Below are positions 1-7,515 of a stretch of DNA of 33,535 bases, one piece after another; the first letter of the stretch is position 1, and every line of letters starts with the position of its first letter. Location of the stretch: NCBI GenBank assembly GCA_029259845.1, contig JAJDEI010000228.1, positions 1 to 33,535 on the forward strand, read 5' to 3'. The notes below the pieces were generated by a model. The model saw only the letters and a program-made list of their open reading frames with translations, searched no databases and was not told where the DNA came from. Source of the stretch: Planctomycetaceae bacterium. Lineage in GTDB: Bacteria; Planctomycetota; Planctomycetia; Planctomycetales; Planctomycetaceae. Position numbers and translations under genes: made by a program.

Positions 1-91
1 AATAACGCCTCTACTGACAGAATGCATTTTCGTCTTACCACTTTTTCAACACATCACCCGAGCCCCGTTTGCTGAGCCCCAACTGAAGCTG

Positions 92-640
92 TCAGCTCCA
101 ACCATCAAACGTTTCTAACCCACAGCTTCTGCGGATGAACCCAAAGAAGAGACCCGATTCGGCGATAGCCAAACCGAGGCCGTTCCTTCGCCAACGGCAA
201 CATCCGTTTCGCCAGTCCGGCCTCATCGCCCCGAGGCTGCGCCTCGTCACGTTGCGTGCTACGTGGCTGGTCCACCACCTCGCACGCACGACGCTCGGAG
301 ACCCGGAACTCACTTTGAAGCTGTTGCCCGGCTGCTCGCTTTCGAGAAGGGCCGACCCGTTTCCCTCCGAAATGTGCCTCAACATCCTGATGTCCAACTC
401 CTTCTCAGCGACCAACGCCTTCAGGTGCCGATTTTCGATCTTCAACTCCTTCAGCCGTTTCGCCTCCTCGGCCTTCATGCCGCCGTACGGCTTCCGCCAG
501 CGATCATACGTCGCCTGGCTCACCTCCAGGCTCTGCAACACGGCCGCTTCATCCTTGCCCGCATTCAACAGGGCATCCGCATCCCGCAGCTTCCGCACAA
601 TCTGCTCCGGCGCATGTCGCCGTCGTCGTCTCGTCGTCAT
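92..640 (-). pseudogene. IS3-family transposase OrfA with frameshifted, truncated OrfB
   Basis: OrfA starts at the ATG at 638-640 with an Arg-rich stretch (MTTRRRRRH), then the helix-turn-helix and leucine-zipper layout of IS407-like OrfA proteins (EQIVRKLRDADALLNAGKD, then YGGMKAEEAKRLKEL). In intact elements this protein is about 90-100 residues and OrfB follows in a shifted frame. Here the OrfA frame runs on to 92 without a normal end. The adjacent frame reads an OrfB N-terminus (VSERRACEVVDQPRSTQRDE, then KERPRFGYRRIGSLL) and stops at 105-107, before any catalytic Asp or Glu. It cannot encode an active transposase. Confidence 0.75.
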
Positions 641-690
641 TTCAAGATCTCCTCGCCCTTCCAGGGCGGTTGAGACCTTCATCACCGATA
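92..690 (-). mobile_element. IS3-family insertion sequence remnant
   Basis: The segment holds an IS3-type OrfA frame followed by a short piece of OrfB in the next frame, and it interrupts the end of an AbiEii-like toxin gene. The OrfB catalytic DDE region is absent: the recognisable OrfB frame stops at 105-107. No clear terminal inverted repeats were found, so the borders are approximate. The right border is placed where the toxin reading frame loses similarity to its family (about 685-700). The left border could lie beyond 92 or outside the window. It is a dead, truncated copy. Confidence 0.7.
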
Positions 691-1023
691 GATCGGTTTT
701 TCACAGGCCGGTTCCGCCTGCTTCATCCACTTGTTCGCCTGGTTTCGGTTGGTGCCTGCTTCCGCGAGCTGGAGAAATTCGGATGACAAGGAGAGATCGA
801 TATCTTCCGAGAATCGCTCGATCACCTCGAAGACTTTGGACAGCGATGTCCCGCCTTTGAACACCGTGCTCGCCGCGAATTCCGAATCGAACAGGATGCC
901 CAGCAACCAGCCGACCCAGAAGTCCTTCTCCAGGACGACAGGCGAGACATTGCGCCGCAGTGCTGCCTGCTCGATGGACAGGCGACGTTCGACCGGATCA
1001 AGGTCGAGGAATCTCAGCTTCAT
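682..1023 (-). pseudogene. AbiEii-type nucleotidyltransferase toxin, 3'-truncated
   Basis: This is the N-terminal part of an AbiEii/AbiGii-like nucleotidyltransferase, the toxin of type IV toxin-antitoxin and phage-abortive systems. Family hallmarks are visible: VLEKDFWVGWLL, FKGGTSLSKVF and the metal-binding FSEDIDLSL around residue 75. Family members are about 250-300 residues; only 113 codons remain. The frame runs into the IS3 remnant, after which the C-terminal catalytic half is missing. The ATG at 1021-1023 overlaps the TGA of the upstream antitoxin gene (ATGA), which indicates translational coupling. I infer the toxin is inactive. Whether the IS insertion itself or a later deletion removed the rest is not visible. 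Confidence 0.8.
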
Positions 1024-1682
1024 GGCTCATCCTCAGCCAGTTCCCGAAAGATCGGATGCATCCACGCAGGCGCAAGCCGGATGTTTTTCAGGAGTTCGCG
1101 CCGCTTCTCGATCGGCAGCGTCCGCTTCAGGTGTCGCACATGCTTGGCGGTGACGTGGTCGTTGCCGATTTGTCGCAGGGCCTGGATGAGTAGCCCGCTC
1201 AGCCGACCGGCTGTCGCCATGTTCCGCGCTGTGGTCTGGCGGAGTTGAATCGTTGTTGGCCCGATCTTGACTGTTCGGCTCTGGCCCTCGGTCAGGAACA
1301 CGGCCTTGGCCGGCACCTGCTCAGAAAGCCCCAGAACGTTGGCGGCGTAGGCTCCCGCAGGCTGAAGTCGGGTGCAGTTACGACCCGCCAGCGCCCGAGC
1401 CACGGCTTCGGCGGACGGCCGGAGCAGGCCGAGTTCAGGGTGCTCCTTCGGGTAGTCGTACACCCCGCGCGCCAGCCGTCGAATGGTTCCGCTGCGAGTC
1501 AGCCGGTGCAAGGCGACGTCAATCGCCTCGCGGCTCCCTAAATGAAGAAAGTCAGCCGGTACGAAGACCGCCCCTCTCCCCCGCCTGTGGATCAGCGCCA
1601 GTACCTTGGAGTCGATCGATTGCGCTCCGTTTCTCCTGTTATTCGTGTAAGAAATACGGCCCTGTTTTTCTTCCGCGATCAA
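1020..1682 (-). CDS. AbiEi-like antitoxin (DUF6088-type, type IV toxin-antitoxin)
   Basis: A 220-codon protein whose body matches the DUF6088/AbiEi-like antitoxin family: IDSKVLALIHRRGRGAVF, then a winged-helix-like VPADFLHLGSREAIDVALHRL, then RRLARGVYDYPKEHPELG. In AbiE pairs this protein represses its own promoter and counteracts the nucleotidyltransferase toxin, which here is the truncated gene overlapping its stop by 4 bases. The start is uncertain. The frame opens with TTG at 1680-1682, but homologues usually begin just before the IDSK motif. A good AGGAG box (1633-1637) sits ahead of that point, yet no ATG, GTG or TTG follows it at normal spacing. The gene may therefore be decaying too. 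It is divergent from the HTH gene at 1773 across a 90-bp shared promoter region. Confidence 0.75.
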   Translation of the reverse strand: MIAEEKQGRISYTNNRRNGAQSIDSKVLALIHRRGRGAVFVPADFLHLGSREAIDVALHRLTRSGTIRRLARGVYDYPKEHPELGLLRPSAEAVARALAGRNCTRLQPAGAYAANVLGLSEQVPAKAVFLTEGQSRTVKIGPTTIQLRQTTARNMATAGRLSGLLIQALRQIGNDHVTAKHVRHLKRTLPIEKRRELLKNIRLAPAWMHPIFRELAEDEP

Positions 1683-1772
1683 CTGTGGTTTCCGCCTGGA
1701 ACGTGCAGCTTTGCATGCATTCTTGCCTGCTCTCTCGAAGTCGGGTTACGATACTTCTCACCGGGAGATTTC

Positions 1773-2180
1773 ATGATGCCGACCGGAACCAGGGGCCGCC
1801 GAAAACGCGGCATGGCAAGAAAACAAGACACCGACCTTGAACTCGACTCCACCGCACGCGGTGGAAGGATGCTGGAGCTTCGTTCGCGTCTTGGCCTGAG
1901 CCGTGATGTTTTTGCGCGTCTCCTGCCGGTCTCCACGCGATCGCTGGCAACGATCGAAAGCGGCGCGAAGCCCCGCGAGTCGCTGCGCCGCAGGATGATC
2001 GAACTGCGTCGGATCGTCGCTGCACTCGAAGAAGTAATGGCCTCGGAGACCATCGGCGAGCGGATGGCCACGCCCAACGATGCCTTTGGCCGACTCATGC
2101 CGCTGGAGGTAATCGAACGAGGCGAAGTCGATCGCATCTGGTTGATGATCTTTCTGCTTCGCTCTGGCGTGCCCGGCTAG
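1773..2180 (+). CDS. HTH protein with DUF2384/MbcA-like C-terminus (antitoxin type)
   Basis: The 135-residue product has an Xre-like helix-turn-helix at about residues 34-65 (LRSRLGLSRDVFARLLPVST, then SLATIESG). It ends with the pattern of DUF2384/MbcA/ParS-type antitoxins (NDAFGRLMPLEVIERGEVDR, then IWLMIFLLRSGVPG). Such proteins normally repress a two-gene operon and neutralise a RES-domain toxin. The frame is open for another 77 codons upstream, but the ATG at 1773 has GGGAG seven bases ahead and gives the expected length. No RES toxin follows: the next 760 bases contain no convincing gene. It may be an orphan antitoxin or a stand-alone regulator, possibly acting on the divergent abiE promoter (inference). 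Confidence 0.7.
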   Translation: MMPTGTRGRRKRGMARKQDTDLELDSTARGGRMLELRSRLGLSRDVFARLLPVSTRSLATIESGAKPRESLRRRMIELRRIVAALEEVMASETIGERMATPNDAFGRLMPLEVIERGEVDRIWLMIFLLRSGVPG

Positions 2181-2946
2181 GAGACGAAGCGAGGCGGCGG
2201 CGCTTTCTCCAATAGCAACAACGGCTGGCATGCCCTGGCTGCGGTGAAGAGCCGTTTCTCGTCTGACGTTTTCATGTCCAATCTCAACACTCATCCTCAA
2301 CCGACGATCGCTGCGGTTTGAGATTGTGTTTTCCCGCCACATCTGATGGGCATTCTGCTTTCATGGTCATCAACAGTCCCTCTCCGCCTTGGAAGCGAAG
2401 CAGGATCACCTCGCCGAGAGACGTTTCGCGGGCAAGTGCGTAGTGGATATTCGGAAGCTGCCTCACCAACTCGGCGTAACAAGGCTTGACCAGAGCGGCC
2501 CCCCGGGAATCCGAGCAACAAAGCCTCAGGGGTTGTGGGCGGAGAGTAGAGAGACTCGTGCGGGCGGTGTGAGTCGAGACCGCAGCGGCCGGCTTCATCA
2601 TCTTTCACCGTGCGGGGCCAAGGGCCTGCGGCCTGCGGGGCGAGCCCCGACGGATGAAAGACGACGAAGCCTCAGCGAACGTTGGACAGGCAAAGACAAT
2701 GCTTTGCCAATCTGACCAGGTCGAGCTGCAAAATCCACTCCCGTTGCAGCATTCCTGCTTCCGCCCTCAAGACAAGCACCTCTCTCGACAGTCCCGAATG
2801 ATATCACACGGCTCAAGGGCCGCTCCGCCTGCGGCTGCTCTGCTGCTTTGCCTGCGGCAAAGGCTTCCCCTTGACCTCGTGTGCTCTTGGGGAATCGGAG
2901 TCGAGAGAACGGCTTCTGTTGAATAACCAATCAGGGAGATAATCTC
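2181..2946. other. Intergenic, no convincing gene; palindromic and low-complexity repeats
   Basis: About 770 bases between the HTH gene and the next gene. Frames on the minus strand (for example 2284-2601) are open but lack a Shine-Dalgarno sequence, a family match or a sensible start. The stretch carries an inverted repeat at 2591-2671. It also has CTGCGG-type low-complexity runs at 2625-2640 and 2820-2865, which resemble planctomycete spacer repeats. Confidence 0.5.
2591..2671. repeat. Imperfect inverted repeat, ~20-bp arms
   Basis: The left arm, 2591-2610 (GGCTTCATCATCTTTCACCG), pairs with the right arm, 2651-2671, with one indel and two mismatches. The 40-base loop contains a second small stem, CGGGGC-GA-GCCCCG (2636-2649). 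A cruciform or long RNA hairpin is possible. No T-run follows, so it is not a typical terminator. Confidence 0.6.
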
Positions 2947-3351
2947 ATGGCCATTACCGTCAAAGAAAAAGAGCATTGGAAAAACCGCATCGCCGAGAAG
3001 ATCGAGCGTCGCATCGAAAAACTGGTCGCCACACAACAGCCAGCTTACCTGGGTGAGACAGGCCGCAAAGCAAGGGAGGCAGCCATTGGCATTCTCAACC
3101 TTGCGGACACCCTGGCGCGAAAGAACGAGGTTGATGAGAAGATCGCCCAACTGAAAGAGCAGGAAGAACTCCTCGATACGATCTGGCTGGCAACCTCGCC
3201 CACGCAGGTTCGCGAGCTTGGGAGAAGTGTCACGACGCTTCTCGATGAAACGCCGACCGCCCCGCAGGAAGTGGCTCTGAAAACAGACCCAGCAAGCGAC
3301 GATCGCCAATGTGGACTTCGGGTCGTTGAAGTCACGAGCAATTCCGATTGA
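2947..3351 (+). CDS. Hypothetical cytosolic protein, helical
   Basis: I do not recognise this 134-residue protein. It starts at ATG 2947 with GGGAG ten bases upstream, and its base composition looks like a real gene. The N-terminal two thirds is rich in Lys, Glu, Arg and Leu (KEKEHWKNRIAEKIERRIEK, then DEKIAQLKEQEELLDTIW) and probably forms long amphipathic helices. The last 35 residues look disordered. There is no signal peptide, membrane segment or Cys motif. It converges with the GT2 gene on the other strand (40-base gap) and has no same-strand partner nearby, so context gives no hint of function. Confidence 0.65.
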   Translation: MAITVKEKEHWKNRIAEKIERRIEKLVATQQPAYLGETGRKAREAAIGILNLADTLARKNEVDEKIAQLKEQEELLDTIWLATSPTQVRELGRSVTTLLDETPTAPQEVALKTDPASDDRQCGLRVVEVTSNSD

Positions 3352-3391
3352 CCAGGAGTGAAAACCTGGGAAGTTGTTTCAGGACGATTCC

Positions 3392-4255
3392 TCAGTCGGC
3401 CAAACCGTAGCGGACGATGCACCACAGGGCTTGAAAGCCGTCCCGGATGCCGATCTTTTTGCCCTGCTCGTAAGTGCGGCCATGGTAGCTGATGGACATC
3501 TCGAAGATCCGGTACCCCCGGCGGGAGACCCGCGCGGTGAGCTCCGGTTCAAAGCCGAACCGGTTCTGCCGGAGCTGAGGTCCGACGTCCTCGACGACGC
3601 CCCGCTTCATCAGTTTGTAGCAGGTTTCCATGTCGGTCAGGTTGAGGTTGGTGAAGCAGTTGGACAGCGTCGTCAGCACCCGGTTGCCGACGTAATGCCA
3701 AAAGTACAGCACCCGGTGCGGCTGATCCCCCAGGAACCGGCTGCCGAAGACGATGTCAGCCTGATCTTCGATGATCGGCTGCAACAGCCGCGGGATCTCG
3801 GCCGGATCGTACTCCAGATCGGCATCCTGAATGATGACCACATCGCCGGTCGCCTGGGCAAAACCGGTCCGGACGGCGGCCCCTTTGCCTTGGTTGCAAT
3901 CGTGATAGTGGACCGACAGGCGGTTGCGGGGATCGTCTTCAGCCGCCTGCTCCCACTCCTTGAGCAGATCGCGCGTGCCGTCGGTGCTGCAATCGTCGAT
4001 CAGCACGATCTCCTTGCGGACGGGGACCGCCTTCACCCGGTCGACAAGCTGGCTCAGCGTCTCTCGTTCGTTGTAAACGGGGATGACGACCGAGAGTTGG
4101 AAATCGGCCGGGATGGAGTAGAACCCGAGACTGCGACAGGCCGCATCGCCCAGCAGCCGCCGCAGCCGTTCGTACCAGGCTTCGGAGTACGGCTCAACCT
4201 CTGGGTCCAGATCCATGAGACGGTCAGTCAGGGTGGGGTAATCGGAGATTGGCAC
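3392..4255 (-). CDS. GT2 family glycosyltransferase, DPM1-like
   Basis: This cytoplasmic GT-A fold enzyme transfers a sugar from a nucleotide-sugar donor, in relatives often to a polyprenyl phosphate. The nucleotide-binding strand [13 protein letters not shown] begins near residue 54, [12 protein letters not shown] follows, and then the metal-binding QDADLEYDP near residue 140. The conserved FGSRF, the [10 protein letters not shown] acceptor-loop motif and [13 protein letters not shown] fit the dolichyl-phosphate mannose synthase/ArnC branch. There is no C-terminal membrane anchor, as in soluble DPM1-type enzymes. The start is GTG at 4253-4255 with only a weak GAGG upstream; ATG at residue 13 is an alternative. 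A sulfotransferase gene lies 400 bp upstream on the same strand, suggesting glycan or lipid modification (inference). Donor and acceptor are unknown. Confidence 0.88.
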   Translation of the reverse strand: MPISDYPTLTDRLMDLDPEVEPYSEAWYERLRRLLGDAACRSLGFYSIPADFQLSVVIPVYNERETLSQLVDRVKAVPVRKEIVLIDDCSTDGTRDLLKEWEQAAEDDPRNRLSVHYHDCNQGKGAAVRTGFAQATGDVVIIQDADLEYDPAEIPRLLQPIIEDQADIVFGSRFLGDQPHRVLYFWHYVGNRVLTTLSNCFTNLNLTDMETCYKLMKRGVVEDVGPQLRQNRFGFEPELTARVSRRGYRIFEMSISYHGRTYEQGKKIGIRDGFQALWCIVRYGLAD

Positions 4256-4655
4256 GGCGACGTCCGGTCCTCAGTCAAAGGAGTGACCGCGCACAGGAGT
4301 GACCGCGATGCTGTTGGCAGCGAGGCCCCTTCAGAATGCCAGAATCGTCGCGAGATTTGAAGCCGATCTGAGAAGAATCGGCATCGACACCCTGTTGAGC
4401 CTGCTGATTGTAGCGGTCAGCGCGCCTGGATCAGCGGCGGCGGCGGCGGCGTCACGGGACCGCGTCAAGGAGGCGGCGGCACATCCGCGCACATTGGTCG
4501 TCCGCGCATCACTGGGCTCCCAAGCCCGACAAGACCCCATCGAGACGTATGCCTCGGCTGTGTCTGCCGTGCAGAGGTCGGAAGACGGTCTTGGCTGGAC
4601 GCACCGCCGAAACGCCCGTGGCACGCGGACGGGAGCCTGCGGACATCAGTCCGTG
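4256..4655. other. Intergenic between sulfotransferase and GT2 genes
   Basis: A 400-base spacer with no supported gene. It holds a short GCG triplet run (4434-4451) and, next to the GT2 start, the tandem 13-mer listed separately. Open frames across it depend on the triplet run and have alanine-rich or low-complexity translations. Confidence 0.5.
4279..4307 (-). promoter_or_regulatory. Tandem 13-bp direct repeat upstream of GT2 gene
   Basis: AGGAGTGACCGCG occurs at 4279-4291 and again, identical, at 4295-4307 (16-bp period). On the coding strand of the GT2 gene it lies about 24-52 bases before the start codon, where an operator would lie. Binding by any regulator is inference; it could also be a chance duplication. 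Confidence 0.35.
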
Positions 4656-5816
4656 TCAGGCCGATGCGGCGAAATGCGGCGGCTTCAGTTCGACGTCGGC
4701 TCCTTGCGGATCGTAGCCATGACGGTCAAAGACGGCACGAACATGCTCGTAGACCCGCCGCTTTTTGTCCTCGTCGAGCGAGTGGAAGGCGTTCTTCTTG
4801 TACCCCTTTAGACGCTCGATTTCCGGGACGAGCCCCTTTTTGGCTTCGTCAAAGCCGCCGAGTGAGAGAGACGTGTAGACGCGCTCCATCTCCGTGAGCG
4901 GGTTCGCTTCCAGGTGCTCGAAGCGAATTTCGTGCAGGTTTCCCTCGGGAATAAGATGCCGGTCCTGCTCGTAGCAATCGATCGCCCATTTGTAGTCGTG
5001 CAGAACCTCGGCTTCCCACGGTTCCTTGTTCAGCAAACCGAGCGTGTTTGCCTCAAACAGCGTGTTGCGAAGGTGCATGCAGGAACGGAACACATCGTAG
5101 GGGTGTCGGTGGATGTAGAGGAATTTCGCCTGTGGGAACATCTCCAGCATCAAGGGGATGCGGAACGTATGGGACGGAGATTTGAGCACGATCGGCTTCG
5201 GCTCGCGGAGGGTGATCTTGCGGAGAAGCCCGAGGAAGGCGTCCTTCCAGATCTGCAGATCTTCGGCGCTGGCGGTCTTGAAATCGAAGTAGTTCGTATA
5301 CGCCGACCGCTCTGGAAACGTGATCATCAAGTAAGGCGAAACCATGCACAAAGCGCACAGGGCGATTTCGTCTTCCTGGGGCATTTGCCAGCCGGTCTCC
5401 ACGTTGTCCATCGGCCTCGATTTGGGTAGCAACGGGCCGGTCAGCCGGCTCATCACGCGCTCGGTCAGCAGGAAGTGATGCGGAAACGCCGCATGATACA
5501 TGTTGGGGAACGTGAACTGCCGGTCGAGCGAGATCAGGTTATGCAGAAACGTCGTCCCGCTCCGCCAATGGCCGATGATAAACAACGGTGAGGGATCGAT
5601 TTCGGTCTCCGCGACCCGACGGCTGTAGACCATGTCCTCGGCAAGCCCCAACACCGAGTTATAGACGGCCATGGGGGGCAGCAGGACCCAGCGGTGCCAG
5701 CGGCTCCAGTGAATCGGCGGTCGCATCGACAGCAGCTTCAGAACGCGCGGCACGTCCATGCAATGCCACATGGCGAGCGGCCCTTGCGACGTGCTTTTCG
5801 GCTTCGACGGTTTCAT
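4656..5816 (-). CDS. Sulfotransferase family protein (PAPS-dependent)
   Basis: The predicted enzyme transfers a sulfuryl group from PAPS to a hydroxyl of a glycan or small molecule. The 5'-phosphosulfate loop is clear (FIIGHWRSGTTFLHNLI, about residues 82-98), as is the 3'-phosphate motif (LYIHRHPYDVFRSCM, about 234-248). The acidic cluster around PQEDEIAL and the KSPSH motif are as in Sulfotransfer_3-type proteins. The length, about 386 residues, is normal for the bacterial family. I chose the ATG at 5814-5816; a GTG two codons earlier (5820-5822) is in frame. No signal peptide is visible, so it should be cytosolic or membrane-peripheral. The GT2 gene follows on the same strand. The acceptor is unknown. 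Confidence 0.88.
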   Translation of the reverse strand: MKPSKPKSTSQGPLAMWHCMDVPRVLKLLSMRPPIHWSRWHRWVLLPPMAVYNSVLGLAEDMVYSRRVAETEIDPSPLFIIGHWRSGTTFLHNLISLDRQFTFPNMYHAAFPHHFLLTERVMSRLTGPLLPKSRPMDNVETGWQMPQEDEIALCALCMVSPYLMITFPERSAYTNYFDFKTASAEDLQIWKDAFLGLLRKITLREPKPIVLKSPSHTFRIPLMLEMFPQAKFLYIHRHPYDVFRSCMHLRNTLFEANTLGLLNKEPWEAEVLHDYKWAIDCYEQDRHLIPEGNLHEIRFEHLEANPLTEMERVYTSLSLGGFDEAKKGLVPEIERLKGYKKNAFHSLDEDKKRRVYEHVRAVFDRHGYDPQGADVELKPPHFAASA

Positions 5817-6304
5817 ACGCACAAACTCTCGGGAAATCTGACGAACGGAGGTTCCTGGCGGTCTGTCAGTCGTCGATTGAGGGGCGAGTTTCGGCTCAGG
5901 AGGCCGACAACGGGGTGCGGCTCATATTTTGACGGCCCCTGAAATCAAGGCCCGCCAAGGCACTTGAACTTGAATCGGCCTCCTGGCACGGAATCGTTGA
6001 CCCAAAGCCGTCCTGCTAGGGTGCGATTTCTCCAGTTCTCCAGATTTGTCCGATTTGGCAAAGTGGGCGCCCCAGACGCGCTCCGCCGGCCAAACGGTCC
6101 TCTGGCCGAACGCTCCCCCGGTCCCTCGGCTTTGCACCGGCCGTGTCTCACGGATTCCATCGCCAGCGCGACGCTGCTGACGACCGGTTGTTCTTCCGCA
6201 AGGCACCCAGACCAACGGTTCTACACGAGTCGGCACCGAGAAACCAGCCGATCGGCCCCAAGCGCAGGGAAAACGTTTTGTTGATGTTGGGGTGTTTCAC
6301 CGAC

Positions 6305-6374
6305 GTCGGCCATCGCCGCTGGCTCCGGGCTAACTCCAATCGGTGACACCTGTTAGCCAGGAGGCATCGCCGAC
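6305..6374. repeat. R2 palindromic repeat, copy 1
   Basis: Arms GTCGGC...GGCTCCGGGCTAAC (left) and GTTAGCC...GGCATCGCCGAC (right) form an imperfect stem around a 17-base loop. The same arms occur at 11126-11188 (copy 2) and in part at 13400. Copy 1's right arm is shared with the perfect hairpin at 6361-6396. It has the size and shape of a REP-type element. Confidence 0.65.
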
Positions 6375-6396
6375 CGCGAAACGTCGGCGATGCCTC
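6361..6396. repeat. Perfect 14-bp inverted repeat
   Basis: GAGGCATCGCCGAC (6361-6374) and GTCGGCGATGCCTC (6383-6396) are exact complements around the 8-base loop CGCGAAAC. The left arm is also the right arm of R2 copy 1, so two mutually exclusive hairpins are possible. Confidence 0.7.
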
Positions 6397-6400
6397 TATT

Positions 6401-6451
6401 GTGAAAAACACGTTTGCCCTGCCCCAAGCGCAGGGGGAACGTGTTTTTCAC
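6401..6451. repeat. Perfect 14-bp inverted repeat
   Basis: GTGAAAAACACGTT (6401-6414) and AACGTGTTTTTCAC (6438-6451) are exact complements. The 23-base loop contains its own CCCTG...CAGGG stem. Confidence 0.7.
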
Positions 6452-6515
6452 ATATGGAGAGGGCGGCCGCCGATTCGCCGTCGTCACGGTCCGCTCTGGG
6501 CAAGAAACACAAAGA

Positions 6516-6542
6516 GCCACCTGCCTCAGGGAGGCAGGTGGC
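6516..6542 (-). terminator. Rho-independent-like terminator for the thioredoxin-like gene
   Basis: A 12-bp perfect stem with a 3-base loop (GCCACCTGCCTC, then GAGGCAGGTGGC). Read on the minus strand it is followed by TCTTTGTGTTTCTT, a T-rich tract. It lies about 155 bases past the stop of the minus-strand gene ending at 6698. The other orientation lacks a good T-run. Confidence 0.55.
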
Positions 6543-6578
6543 CTTTCAGATCGGTCGTGCGTCAGTTTAATTGCCAAA

Positions 6579-6627
6579 GCCGTGGGGCAGGTTTTCAACC
6601 TGCCAGACGGCCTCACGGCCCCACGGC
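6579..6627. repeat. Nested inverted repeat
   Basis: GCCGTGGGGC (6579-6588) pairs perfectly with GCCCCACGGC (6618-6627). Inside, GGCAGGTT-TTC-AACCTGCC forms a competing hairpin that shares bases with the outer stem. Confidence 0.6.
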
Positions 6628-6697
6628 CGAACCGAGCCAAACTGACCCACTGCCGGAATCACCAAGCTGTGCCGACCGGCAGGGCAATTACCGGCGT

Positions 6698-7189
6698 TCA
6701 CTGGATTTCGCTGGAGTTTCCGGCAGGTGGGATGATTCCCAAATATTCCTTCAGGGCGTCGAGCGATCCCGGAGCCGGGGCAGCCGCATTCGTGCGGTAT
6801 CGTTTCAACACACGGGCCAGCGCAGCTGGCTCCAGAGGCTCACTGGACTGGAAGACCTGCTTTTCCTGCCGTTCGTCGATCACCACGATGCGTGGCAATT
6901 CCGGGTTGCCAAACAGGTTGTGCACGGCCTGTCCATGCTCCGTGCCGGTGTCGATGATGGCGACCACATAACCATTCAGCATGGCCCGTGTCCGCTCATC
7001 CTGCTGAAGGCTCGCAGCCGTAATCACCTCCTGCTGGCTGACGTTTTCTCCGGCTGGGTTCATCACCACCAGCATCGGGCGATGGACAGCGTTCGCTGCC
7101 CGGTACGCTTTCGTGTAGCTGCCGTACGTCGTTTGAGCATCGGGAGCACCCAAACTGGCCATGACGATCAGACTAACACTCCAGTACAT
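6698..7189 (-). CDS. Exported thioredoxin-fold protein without a CxxC
   Basis: A 163-residue protein starting at ATG 7187-7189, with AAAGGAAA five bases upstream. Longer in-frame starts have no such site. The first ~20 residues (MYWSVSLIVMASLG, then APDAQT) look like a short signal peptide. The body resembles thioredoxin-like domains: HRPMLVVMNPAG (beta strand after the lead helix), then YVVAIIDTGTEHG, then a cis-Pro-type GNPELPRIVVIDE. No CxxC is present at the expected site, where NPAGEN occurs instead. A redox role is therefore unlikely; a binding or chaperone role is possible. The specific function is unknown. It lies 326 bp downstream of ribD on the same strand and has a good terminator after it. 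Confidence 0.7.
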   Translation of the reverse strand: MYWSVSLIVMASLGAPDAQTTYGSYTKAYRAANAVHRPMLVVMNPAGENVSQQEVITAASLQQDERTRAMLNGYVVAIIDTGTEHGQAVHNLFGNPELPRIVVIDERQEKQVFQSSEPLEPAALARVLKRYRTNAAAPAPGSLDALKEYLGIIPPAGNSSEIQ

Positions 7190-7515
7190 AACGTTTCCTT
7201 TGCAATCGTGCAGTGGCTGCGCTCCATCCGACATCCGTCCGCAGCCGACGTGACGGGACCCACCGGCGAACATCGCCGCCTAAACTCGCCCCGGGTGAAA
7301 GGCCGCCCTCCATGAGAAAATGGGTCGGCTGGGGCTTCGTTTGGAAGCGGGATGATCGTCGATGAATCCGGGCTGTCAACTGCCCGAGTCCTTCGAGACC
7401 ACCTCCCTGCACCCCGTGGCGTCGGGTGTCCCAGATTCAGGGGCGACAGGAAACCAACTGTCCAAAAACGCAACCTGCATGCTTGGACCAGATTGCGGTG
7501 TCTGTGGGAACTTCG
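7190..7515. other. Intergenic between ribD and thioredoxin-like gene
   Basis: A 326-base spacer with no supported gene. A TTGACA hexamer on the minus strand (7374-7379) could be a -35 box for the thioredoxin-like gene, but no convincing -10 lies at the right distance. A spacer-repeat-like segment (CACCCCGTGGCGTCGGGTGT) lies at about 7410-7430. Confidence 0.4.

Larger units (their letters stand above)
5817..6697. other. Long intergenic stretch with a cluster of palindromes
   Basis: There are no supported coding regions in about 880 bases. The half next to the sulfotransferase (5817-6270) shows nothing I can name. From 6290 to 6630 there are five consecutive inverted repeats with almost no unstructured sequence between them (listed separately), ending just downstream of the thioredoxin-like gene's stop. 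Confidence 0.6.

Noticed and set aside
2284-2601. A minus-strand frame of 105 codons with a fairly protein-like C-terminal half
   Set aside because: No Shine-Dalgarno, the only plausible internal start is CTG, and no family similarity was recognised. It may be a gene remnant but is not supported as a gene.
5984-6001. TGGCACG as a second sigma-54 promoter
   Set aside because: No GC follows at the required 10-base spacing after GG, and no gene starts downstream on that strand.
5922-6236. Minus-strand frame upstream of the sulfotransferase
   Set aside because: Arg/Gly-rich translation without a ribosome binding site or motif; treated as spacer.
7374-7379. TTGACA as the -35 box of the thioredoxin-like gene
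   Set aside because: No acceptable -10 hexamer is found 16-18 bases downstream, so the promoter was not listed.
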